The notes under the pieces are model-generated. The model worked only from the letters and a program-made list of their open reading frames with translations, was not told where the DNA came from and made no database searches. Positions 1 to 5,005 of a DNA stretch of 5,861 nucleotides are shown piece after piece. A program made the position numbers and the translations under genes. The stretch is from Planctomycetales bacterium. GTDB taxonomy: Bacteria > Planctomycetota > Phycisphaerae > SM23-33. Position 1 is the stretch's first letter. Each line of letters begins with the position of its first letter. The stretch spans positions 1 through 5,861 of the forward strand of contig DAOVLS010000166.1 of assembly GCA_030631125.1 (NCBI GenBank). The letters run 5' to 3'.

Positions 1-175
1 CGCAGACGCTGAAACACTCGCTGCCAAACATCTGATTCGTCCCGGCGGAGGTCCGGTGAAAATCCTCGGAAAAGGTGAACTGAAAAAGAAACTGACCGTA
101 GCGGTGGACGCGTTCTCCGCCTCGGCCCAAGAGAAAATCCTCCAGGCCGGCGGAAGCGTCGAAAAACTTTCGTGA
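1..175 (+). CDS. rplO: 50S ribosomal protein L15 (uL15), C-terminal part, cut by window start
   Basis: Only the last 57 codons are present, read from base 2 to the TGA at 173-175; base 1 belongs to the preceding codon. L15 is a late-assembling protein of the large ribosomal subunit that contacts 23S rRNA. The visible part matches the conserved C-terminal domain: a '[15 protein letters not shown]' strand followed by '[18 protein letters not shown]', the usual L15 ending of lysine-rich beta strand, helix and Ala-Gly-Gly turn. Its place directly upstream of secY is the standard spc-operon order and supports the call. The 48-nt gap to secY (176-223) is AT-rich, carries several stop codons and shows no hairpin terminator, so read-through into secY is likely. 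Nothing looks broken; the start and N-terminal half lie outside the window. Confidence 0.94.
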   Translation, partial: ADAETLAAKHLIRPGGGPVKILGKGELKKKLTVAVDAFSASAQEKILQAGGSVEKLS

Positions 176-223
176 AACGCAAACTCGCAAAGTCGTAATA
201 AGTAACGTCTTTATATAAAAACA

Positions 224-1801
224 ATGGCTTATAAAAGATTCAGACAGGTTCTGGGCTTGGTAGTCGCGCTGGTGGCTGCATACCTTCTGGTAATGGGCGG
301 AAGGGGCCTTTGGCGTGCGCTGTGGGTGGGTGGTTTCAGGTCCGCTTTAATTACCAAGCCAATCACCCAGGTGGCTGCGTCGCTGGCGATGTTGGCGGTG
401 TTCTACTTTGTGTTCGTTGCGCCGACCGCAATCAAAAGGGTGCTCGAGAATATCTTCTCCGTCCCGGACCTTCTGAAGAAAATAGCATTTACACTGGCGC
501 TTCTGTGCATTTATCGCGTCGGATTCCACATCCCCCTTCCGGGACTGAACCAGGAATTGCTCAGCCGGTATATGCAAGGTCAGGCTGAAGGTCCGCTCGG
601 GCAGGCGATGGAGTACTTCGCCATGTTCACCGGCGGAAACCTCCAGAAATGCACGCTCTTCGGACTGGGCATTATGCCCTATATCTCCGCCTCCATCATC
701 TTCCAACTTCTGGTAACGGTCGTTCCCGCCCTGGAGAAACTCCAGAAGGAAGGACAGGCCGGTCAAAAAAAGATACAGGAATACACCCGTTACGCTACGG
801 TCGGGCTGTGTATCATCCAGGCCATCGGTATCTACAAGTTGATAATGAATCCGGCAGGGGGATCAAACCTGTACCGCGACTATGTCGATTCGACGAGCGT
901 GTTCCTGATGGCCGTTTTAGGCCTGACGGCCGGGACGATCTTCCTGATGTGGCTGGGCGAGCAGATAGACGAATACGGCGTCGGCAACGGTATCAGCCTG
1001 ATAATCATGGCCGGTATCGTCGCCCGCATGCCGTGGGCGATTCGTGAACTGGTTTCGAGGACATCGCTGAAGGTTGCCGGCGCCGGTAGCGATATCGGCC
1101 TGATCAGCATAGTATTCCTTATTGGGGCATTTATCCTCGTCGTAGCCGGTTCCATCCTCATCACCCAGGCGCAGCGCCGAATCCCCATCCAGCAGGCCAA
1201 GCATACCCGAGGCCGAAGGGTCTATGGCGGGCAAAGGCAGTACCTGCCTCTGCGAGTCAATCACGGCGGGGTCATGCCGATTATCTTCGCATCCTCGCTG
1301 ATGATGTTCCCCAACGCCATAGCACGGTGGGTTGCCCAGCGCTGGCCCGCCAGCAGCGTCGCTGCGTTCTTCGGCCAGGCGTTCAATATGGGAAACCTCG
1401 TCTATCAACTGGTTTATGTCGGAATGATATTCTTCTTTGCTTATTTCTGGACGACGGTGCAGTTCCGCCCCAAGGACATGTCCGACCAGTTGCGTGATTA
1501 CGGTTCGTTCATTCCGGGTCTCAGGCCCGGTAAGCGCACTGCCGACTACCTCGAGCGTGTCATGGAGCGGATAACTTACTGTGGGGCAGGTTTCCTGGCG
1601 GCAATTGCGGTCATCCCGCAGGCTGTAAGTACGGGTATGGGTATCCCCCCGAACATCGCCGCCTACCTCGGCGGGACGGGATTGCTGATTATGGTCTCTG
1701 TGGCGCTGGACGTGGTTCAGCGGATCGAGGCCGAACTGATTATGCGTAACTACGGCGGGTTCCTCAGCGGCGGCGGAAGAATAAAGGGGGCGCGAGGCTG
1801 A
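224..1801 (+). CDS. secY: Preprotein translocase subunit SecY with an N-terminal extension
   Basis: SecY is the inner-membrane pore of the Sec translocon; with SecE and SecG it passes unfolded proteins from SecA or the ribosome. The canonical protein begins near residue 74 ('LENIFSVPDLLKKIAFT'). The plug and TM2 region is at about 134-163 ('GLGIMPYISASIIFQLL'), 'LGEQIDEYGVGNGISLI' is at 244-260, a basic cytosolic loop with 'RRIPIQQAK' and 'GRRVYGGQ' at about 318-337, and the last cytosolic loop 'PGLRPGKRTADYLERVM' at 431-447 contains the conserved Arg (R434) needed for SecA-driven export. The protein has 525 residues against roughly 430-450 usually. The excess is mostly the first 72 residues, which hold two hydrophobic stretches (about 9-24 and 48-66). 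The ATG at 224 has no clear Shine-Dalgarno sequence. Alternative starts are ATG at 389 (M56) and GTG at 440 (V73, next to the conserved part). Family is certain, exact start is not. Its TGA shares one base with the adk start. Confidence 0.96.
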   Translation: MAYKRFRQVLGLVVALVAAYLLVMGGRGLWRALWVGGFRSALITKPITQVAASLAMLAVFYFVFVAPTAIKRVLENIFSVPDLLKKIAFTLALLCIYRVGFHIPLPGLNQELLSRYMQGQAEGPLGQAMEYFAMFTGGNLQKCTLFGLGIMPYISASIIFQLLVTVVPALEKLQKEGQAGQKKIQEYTRYATVGLCIIQAIGIYKLIMNPAGGSNLYRDYVDSTSVFLMAVLGLTAGTIFLMWLGEQIDEYGVGNGISLIIMAGIVARMPWAIRELVSRTSLKVAGAGSDIGLISIVFLIGAFILVVAGSILITQAQRRIPIQQAKHTRGRRVYGGQRQYLPLRVNHGGVMPIIFASSLMMFPNAIARWVAQRWPASSVAAFFGQAFNMGNLVYQLVYVGMIFFFAYFWTTVQFRPKDMSDQLRDYGSFIPGLRPGKRTADYLERVMERITYCGAGFLAAIAVIPQAVSTGMGIPPNIAAYLGGTGLLIMVSVALDVVQRIEAELIMRNYGGFLSGGGRIKGARG

Positions 1802-2448
1802 TGAGAGTCGTAATAATGGGTCCGCCGGGTGCGGGAAAAGGAACACAGGCGAAACGCCTTCTCGAACGGTTCGACATGGTGCACCTGTCGAGCGGCGACA
1901 TCCTCCGCGCCGAACGCGCCGCCGGCAGTGAACTCGGCGAGAAATTGAAAAGTCATATGGACGCCGGCGAACTGGTCCCCGACGAGATCGTCGTGGAGAT
2001 AATGGCCGGCGCGATCGCCAGACAGGACGCCGACAAGGGCGTGCTGCTGGACGGTTTTCCGAGGACAGTGGCCCAGGCCGAGGCGCTGGATAAGCAGTTG
2101 GAGCAGTTGGGCTTGGCGCTGGAAGCGGTGCTTCTCATCGAGGCGGATGAATCGCTGCTGGTGGATCGAATCACGGGCAGGCGAAGTTGCCCGGATTGCG
2201 GCAGGGTGTATCATGTTAAGAACATCCCGCCGGCCGAAGAGGGTGTTTGCGACGCCTGCGAGACCGAGTTGGTCCAGCGCGACGACGATACCGAAGAGGT
2301 GGTCCGCCGGCGTCTGTCGGCCTATCGCAGTCAGACCGAGCCGGTGATTGAATATTACGCCGCCGACGGGCGGAAGATAATCAGACTCGACGGCGGCGCG
2401 CCGCTGGAAGAAGTGGCCGAACAGGCCGCCGAAGCGCTGGGATTGTAG
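1801..2448 (+). CDS. adk: Adenylate kinase, long zinc-type
   Basis: Cytosolic adenylate kinase converts ATP + AMP to 2 ADP and keeps the adenylate pool balanced. The 215 residues match the long bacterial form. The P-loop 'GPPGAGKGT' is at 7-15, the AMP-binding part includes 'LSSGDILR' at 29-36, and 'DGFPRT' is at 84-89. The LID domain starts after 'ITGRR' (124-128), carries C130, C133, C150 and C153, and is followed by 'RDDDTEEVVRRRL' at 160-172 with catalytic arginines. The four cysteines in a C-x2-C...C-x2-C pattern imply a structural zinc in the LID, as in Gram-positive adenylate kinases and unlike E. coli. The ATG shares its A with the secY stop codon; GAGG three bases upstream and a G-rich AAAGGGGG about ten bases upstream lie inside secY. 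This suggests translational coupling. The secY-adk-map order is common in bacteria. Confidence 0.97.
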   Translation: MRVVIMGPPGAGKGTQAKRLLERFDMVHLSSGDILRAERAAGSELGEKLKSHMDAGELVPDEIVVEIMAGAIARQDADKGVLLDGFPRTVAQAEALDKQLEQLGLALEAVLLIEADESLLVDRITGRRSCPDCGRVYHVKNIPPAEEGVCDACETELVQRDDDTEEVVRRRLSAYRSQTEPVIEYYAADGRKIIRLDGGAPLEEVAEQAAEALGL

Positions 2449-2461
2449 AGCGCGCCGGAGT

Positions 2462-2467
2462 AAAGGA
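2462..2467 (+). promoter_or_regulatory. Ribosome binding site deciding the GTG start of map
   Basis: AAAGGA ends 11 bases before the GTG at 2479, in an otherwise AT-rich leader. The nearest in-frame ATG is 14 codons further in, inside the conserved 'LMRQAGNVV' segment, so GTG with this site is the better start. Confidence 0.6.
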
Positions 2468-2478
2468 AAATATATAGC

Positions 2479-3252
2479 GTGGCGATCAGATTAAAATCTC
2501 CACGCGAGATTGAACTGATGCGGCAAGCCGGTAATGTCGTCCATCAGGTTCTCTCTCGCCTGGGTGAAATGGTCGCCCCGGGCGTAACGACGGGTCGGCT
2601 GGATGCAGAGGCCGAACGGCTGACGCGGGATTTGGGCGCTGAAGGACTTTTTAAGGGCGTTCCGGGCAAAGGCGGCCCGTTTCCCGGAACCATCTGTGCG
2701 TCGATTAACGAGCAGGTGGTTCATGGAATACCGTCCGAGCGGGCTATCCGCGACGGCGACATAGTCAGTATTGATTACGGCTGTCGGCTCGGCGGGTACT
2801 GCGGCGACGCGGCGAGGACGTTTGTCGCCGGCGAAGTAAGCCGGGATGTCAGGCGACTCGTGTCGGTTACAAAGCGGGTGCTGCAAATTGCCGTCGAATC
2901 CGCAACAGTAGGCGGGCGATGGTCGGCGGTTGCCCGTAAGATGCAGGAATATACAGAAAGCGAAGGCTTTTCTGTCGTGCGGGAGTTTGTCGGGCACGGT
3001 ATAGGTCGGGAGATGCACGAAGACCCGAAGGTACCGAACTTCGTCAGCCCGGACTTGTTGAACCACGATATATTGTTGGAAGAAGGCCTGGTACTGGCGG
3101 TCGAGCCAATGGTGGCTATGGGCAGACCTGGAGTCCTGGTTGAAAAGGACGGGTGGACCGTCGTTACAAGAGACGGAAAACCGTCGGCCCATTTTGAGCA
3201 TACCCTGGCGATAACCGCCGACGGGGTGCGAATATTGACCGACGGAAGTTGA
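2479..3252 (+). CDS. map: Methionine aminopeptidase, type I
   Basis: This metalloenzyme removes the initiator methionine from nascent proteins when the second residue is small. The 257-residue product has the pita-bread fold signatures and a full active site. H82 ('VVHGIP') matches E. coli H79. Metal ligands are D99 ('SIDYG'), D110 ('GDAART'), H173 ('VGHGIG'), E209 ('VEPM') and E240 ('FEHT'); H180 ('EMHEDP') is the second conserved active-site histidine. It has no N-terminal zinc-finger or SH3-type extension, so it is the short type Ia form. The GTG start is chosen because the conserved N-terminus ('IRLKSPREIELMRQAGNVV') begins directly after it and AAAGGA lies 11 bases upstream. It follows adk by 30 nt and is presumably co-transcribed. 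Downstream is the 150-nt repeat-bearing spacer rather than infA. Confidence 0.98.
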   Translation: MAIRLKSPREIELMRQAGNVVHQVLSRLGEMVAPGVTTGRLDAEAERLTRDLGAEGLFKGVPGKGGPFPGTICASINEQVVHGIPSERAIRDGDIVSIDYGCRLGGYCGDAARTFVAGEVSRDVRRLVSVTKRVLQIAVESATVGGRWSAVARKMQEYTESEGFSVVREFVGHGIGREMHEDPKVPNFVSPDLLNHDILLEEGLVLAVEPMVAMGRPGVLVEKDGWTVVTRDGKPSAHFEHTLAITADGVRILTDGS

Positions 3253-3263
3253 AACAGAATGGG

Positions 3264-3380
3264 ACGCAGAGACCTGCCTACCGGCAGGCAGGCGCAGAGA
3301 ACACAGAGGTTGTTATTTTTGAGAAGAAGAAAAGAAAGCAAAAAGTGCCTCCGCGATTTCTGTGCCTCCGTGGCAAAAAT
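3264..3380. repeat. Composite intergenic repeat, MITE-like, between map and rpmJ
   Basis: The spacer has repeat structure unlike the flanking genes. The left part is built from CGCAGAGA units (3265-3272 and 3293-3300) followed by ACACAGAGG. The right part has two copies of GTGCCTCCG (3345-3353 and 3362-3370). With the central palindrome removed, the left arm (3263-3272 plus 3293-3309) and the right arm (3348-3374) align as an imperfect inverted repeat: 18 of 27 bases complementary by my hand count, with three more G-U pairs possible in RNA. ATTTTTG (3315-3321) and CAAAAAT (3374-3380) form a second, perfect inverted pair. Between the arms is a nearly pure purine run (3321-3338). The wording resembles dispersed 'CGCAGAGA...CACAGAG' and 'GCCTCCGTGG' repeats that I recall from intergenic regions of environmental bacterial genomes; this is recollection, not a search. 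No protein is encoded. The exact ends are uncertain. Confidence 0.6.
3273..3292. repeat. 20-bp near-palindrome nested in the composite repeat
   Basis: CCTGCCTACC/GGCAGGCAGG pairs at nine of ten positions across its centre; the one mismatch is A3280 against C3285. As RNA it can also fold as a CCTGCC/GGCAGG stem with a four-base TACC loop. It sits exactly between two copies of CGCAGAGA (3265-3272 and 3293-3300), as if inserted into the larger repeat. No T-run follows directly; the nearest T-rich stretch starts 17 bases later, so it is not a standard intrinsic terminator. The same type of palindrome is, as far as I recall, a frequent dispersed repeat in some environmental bacterial genomes. It begins 20 bases after the map stop codon. 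Confidence 0.65.
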
Positions 3381-3402
3381 CTGTTTGTGATTGGATGATA
3401 TT

Positions 3403-3516
3403 ATGAAGGTCAAAAGTTCGGTAAAACGTCGCTGTGAACACTGCCGGATCGTCCGGCGGAAGGGTGTGGTGCGTGTAATCTGCACCAATCCCAAGCACAA
3501 GCAGAAGCAAGGATAA
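3403..3516 (+). CDS. rpmJ: 50S ribosomal protein L36 (bL36), zinc-binding form
   Basis: This 37-codon gene encodes the smallest large-subunit protein, which stabilises 23S rRNA folding. It starts '[20 protein letters not shown]' and ends '[11 protein letters not shown]'. The four zinc ligands are intact: C11, C14, C27 and H32, the C-x2-C-x12-C-x4-H pattern of the zinc-containing (C+) L36 type. Length is standard and the sequence is very rich in Lys and Arg. The ATG at 3403 is the only start that gives the conserved N-terminus. The region before it has at best a weak GGA (3393-3395), so the gene lacks a clear Shine-Dalgarno sequence. It lies directly upstream of rpsM, 14 nt away, as in many bacteria. 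On the upstream side it adjoins the repeat-bearing spacer instead of infA. Confidence 0.98.
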   Translation: MKVKSSVKRRCEHCRIVRRKGVVRVICTNPKHKQKQG

Positions 3517-3530
3517 GAGGACGTATAATA

Positions 3531-3914
3531 ATGCCGCGAATTGTTGGTATAGATATTCCTAACGACAAACCGGTCAGGATCGCGCTGCGGTACCTCTACG
3601 GTATCGGGCCTACTCTGGCGATGGATATTTGTCGCAAGGCGGAACTGGACCCGCAAGTGAAGGCGGGGGAACTCTCGGAGGAGCAACTCAGCAAGATAGC
3701 GTCGGTGCTGGAGAGCGACTGTGTTATTGAAGGTCAACTTCGCCGGCAGGTTCAGCAGAATATCGCCCGCCTGCGCGACATCCGCTGCTATCGAGGCCTG
3801 CGTCATCGTCGAGGTCTGCCCGTGCGAGGTCAGCGGACCAAGACAAACGCCAGGACGCGCAAGGGGCCGAAGAAAACCGTCGCGGGCAAGAAGTCCGTCA
3901 AGGAGATGAGATAA
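3531..3914 (+). CDS. rpsM: 30S ribosomal protein S13 (uS13)
   Basis: S13 sits in the head of the small subunit, contacts 16S rRNA and the large subunit through inter-subunit bridges, and its C-terminal tail reaches the P-site tRNA. The 127 residues are of usual length. Key parts are the N-terminus 'MPRIVGIDIPNDKPVRIALR', the helix-turn region 'YLYGIGPTLAMDICRKAELD' at 21-40, 'DIRCYRGLRHRRGLPVRGQR' at 83-102, and the basic tail 'TKTNARTRKGPKKTVAGKK'. GAGGA at 3517-3521 lies nine bases before the ATG and is a good ribosome binding site. The gene is 14 nt after rpmJ and abuts rpsK with no gap, the classical alpha-operon order. In E. coli, S4 represses this operon by binding the rpsM leader; here the short rpmJ-rpsM gap leaves no room for an equivalent separate leader. 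Confidence 0.98.
   Translation: MPRIVGIDIPNDKPVRIALRYLYGIGPTLAMDICRKAELDPQVKAGELSEEQLSKIASVLESDCVIEGQLRRQVQQNIARLRDIRCYRGLRHRRGLPVRGQRTKTNARTRKGPKKTVAGKKSVKEMR
3900..3905 (+). promoter_or_regulatory. Ribosome binding site of rpsK inside the end of rpsM
   Basis: AAGGAG ends nine bases before the rpsK ATG at 3915 and is part of the last rpsM codons (...VKEMR). It is one of the best Shine-Dalgarno matches in the window and links translation of the two adjoining genes. Confidence 0.75.
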
Positions 3915-4292
3915 ATGGCCGCTGTGCGGAAAAAGACAAAACGAGTCGGCGCACGGGCGATTGTGCACGTAAAGGCGACGTTCAACAATACACAGGTAAC
4001 GATTACCGATCCGAACGGTAACGTGCTTTGTTCGTGTTCTGCCGGTAATGTCGGATTCAAAGGCGCGCGTAAGAGCACGCCCTTTGCCGCCCAGCGAGCG
4101 GCGGAAAACGCCGCTTACCGGGCGAAGAAAATGGGCGTAACGGAAGTCGAGGTACGGGTCAAGGGTCCCGGCTCAGGCCGGGAAGGCGCTGTTACCGCAT
4201 TACAGGGCGCGGGGCTGAAAATTACGACAATCGAGGACGTTACCCCGATTCCTCACAACGGTTGCAGACCAAGGAAAAGACGAAGAGTATAA
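3915..4292 (+). CDS. rpsK: 30S ribosomal protein S11 (uS11)
   Basis: S11 forms part of the platform of the small subunit and lines the mRNA exit region near the E site together with S7 and S18. The 125 residues are close to the usual length. Conserved parts are '[20 protein letters not shown]' at 12-31, '[20 protein letters not shown]' at 43-62, '[16 protein letters not shown]' at 82-97, and the typical end '[20 protein letters not shown]' at 106-125. Its ATG follows the rpsM stop TAA without a gap, so ribosomes can pass directly from one gene to the next. The start is fixed by the internal rpsM Shine-Dalgarno site and by the conserved N-terminal length. No unusual residue is seen. Confidence 0.98.
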   Translation: MAAVRKKTKRVGARAIVHVKATFNNTQVTITDPNGNVLCSCSAGNVGFKGARKSTPFAAQRAAENAAYRAKKMGVTEVEVRVKGPGSGREGAVTALQGAGLKITTIEDVTPIPHNGCRPRKRRRV

Positions 4293-4315
4293 CTACAAGG
4301 AGTTAAACACTAACG

Positions 4316-4948
4316 ATGGGACGTTACACAGGGCCATCATGCAGACTTTGCCGGCGCGAAGGCGTCAAACTGATGCTCAAGGGCGCACGGTGCGAAACCG
4401 CCAAGTGTCCGCTTGAGAGGCAGTGGCGGAATTTCCCGCCGGGAGCACACTCCTGGCGGAGGAGACGCAGCAGCGAATACGGCGTCCGGCTACGGGAAAA
4501 GCAGAAAGTCAAACGATACTACGGCATCTTCGAGAGGCAGTTCATGCGGTATTTCCGCATGGCCGAAAGGCAGAAGACAAACACCGGCGCCGCCCTGCTG
4601 GGCCTGCTGGAGCGCCGACTTGATAATGTCGTCTACAAACTCGGCTTTGCGCCGTCGCGTGCAGCGGCCAGGCAAACCGTCAACCACGGCCACGTGTACG
4701 TCAACGACCGAAAGGTGAATGTCCCGTCGGCCCTGGTGAAAGTCGGAAGTAAAATTTCCATTAAGCCATCAGAGAAGTCCAAGGGCATGATCAAGCAGCA
4801 ACTGGAAGAAATCGGCGAACCGCACGTGCAGAACTGGCTCAGCCTGGACATGGCAAAAATGGAAGGGGTCGTTCTGGCGATGCCGAGCCGAGACGACGTA
4901 ACGATCCCGGTGGAAGAAAACCTGATAGTCGAGTTGTGCAGCAGATAA
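4316..4948 (+). CDS. rpsD: 30S ribosomal protein S4 (uS4), zinc-binding form
   Basis: S4 is a primary 16S rRNA binder that starts assembly of the 5' domain, helps form the mRNA entry site, and in E. coli represses its own operon. The 210-residue product has an N-terminal zinc site with C9, C12, C26 and C31 ('CRLC', 'RCETAKC'), as in Thermus S4 and unlike E. coli S4. The central RNA-binding part has 'EYGVRLREKQKVKRYYGIFE' at 54-73. The S4 RNA-binding domain spans about 98-150 ('RRLDNVVYKLGFAPSRAAAR' and 'VNHGHVYVNDRKVNVPS'). The C-terminal part includes 'WLSLD' and ends 'NLIVELCSR'. AAGGAG at 4297-4302 precedes the ATG by 13 bases. Placement between rpsK and rpoA is the standard alpha-operon order of many bacteria. 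Confidence 0.98.
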   Translation: MGRYTGPSCRLCRREGVKLMLKGARCETAKCPLERQWRNFPPGAHSWRRRRSSEYGVRLREKQKVKRYYGIFERQFMRYFRMAERQKTNTGAALLGLLERRLDNVVYKLGFAPSRAAARQTVNHGHVYVNDRKVNVPSALVKVGSKISIKPSEKSKGMIKQQLEEIGEPHVQNWLSLDMAKMEGVVLAMPSRDDVTIPVEENLIVELCSR

Positions 4949-4952
4949 CGGG

Positions 4953-4968
4953 CCGGTGTGATAACCGG
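4953..4968 (+). other. Small possible hairpin in the rpsD-rpoA gap
   Basis: CCGGT (4953-4957) and ACCGG (4964-4968) can pair as a five-base stem with a six-base loop, in the 57-nt gap after rpsD. The CCGGTG word also repeats directly at 4953-4958 and 4965-4970. No T-run follows, so it is not a normal terminator. It may be chance in a G+C-rich genome. Confidence 0.25.
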
Positions 4969-4991
4969 TGAACCTTTAAACTAACTATTGC

Positions 4992-4995
4992 GGAG
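4992..4995 (+). promoter_or_regulatory. Ribosome binding site of rpoA
   Basis: GGAG (within CGGAGA) lies ten bases before the ATG at 5006. It supports this start over the in-frame ATG at residue 73, which lies within the conserved 'SSMPGVLEDTTDI' segment. Confidence 0.6.
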
Positions 4996-5005
4996 ACCAA
5001 AGTCG

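Noticed and set aside
209..223. TTTATATAAAA stretch before secY as a promoter -10 box
   Set aside because: No matching -35 element is visible upstream and the position is almost on the start codon. An AT-rich start-codon region is the simpler explanation.
224..440. SecE fused to the SecY N-terminus
   Set aside because: The two hydrophobic stretches lack the amphipathic helix and 'KVxWP' hallmark of SecE, and the second runs straight into the SecY start without a SecE-like tail.
917..1846. 309-codon open frame on the - strand opposite secY
   Set aside because: It lies wholly against the conserved secY reading frame and has a His/Arg/Asp-rich composition typical of antisense shadows.
3273..3320. 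Palindrome plus downstream T-rich stretch as a rho-independent terminator after map
   Set aside because: The T-rich stretch begins 17 bases after the stem and is interrupted, so the stem-plus-U-tract geometry is missing. A strong terminator here would also separate rpmJ-rpoA from any visible promoter.
3524..3529. Perfect TATAAT hexamer just before rpsM
   Set aside because: It directly adjoins the ATG, with no -35-like hexamer at the proper distance (the sequence there is GCAGAA-like, within rpmJ). As a promoter it would give a transcript starting inside rpsM. It is better read as the AT-rich spacer after the GAGGA ribosome binding site.
2775..3968. Long open frame on the - strand (397 codons) across map, the spacer, rpmJ and rpsM
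   Set aside because: It runs antisense through three certain genes and through the repeat. Its translation is low-complexity (Ser/Thr/Arg-rich, with the 'CLPVGRSL' string encoded by the palindrome) and matches no family I know. It is a shadow of G+C-rich coding sequence.
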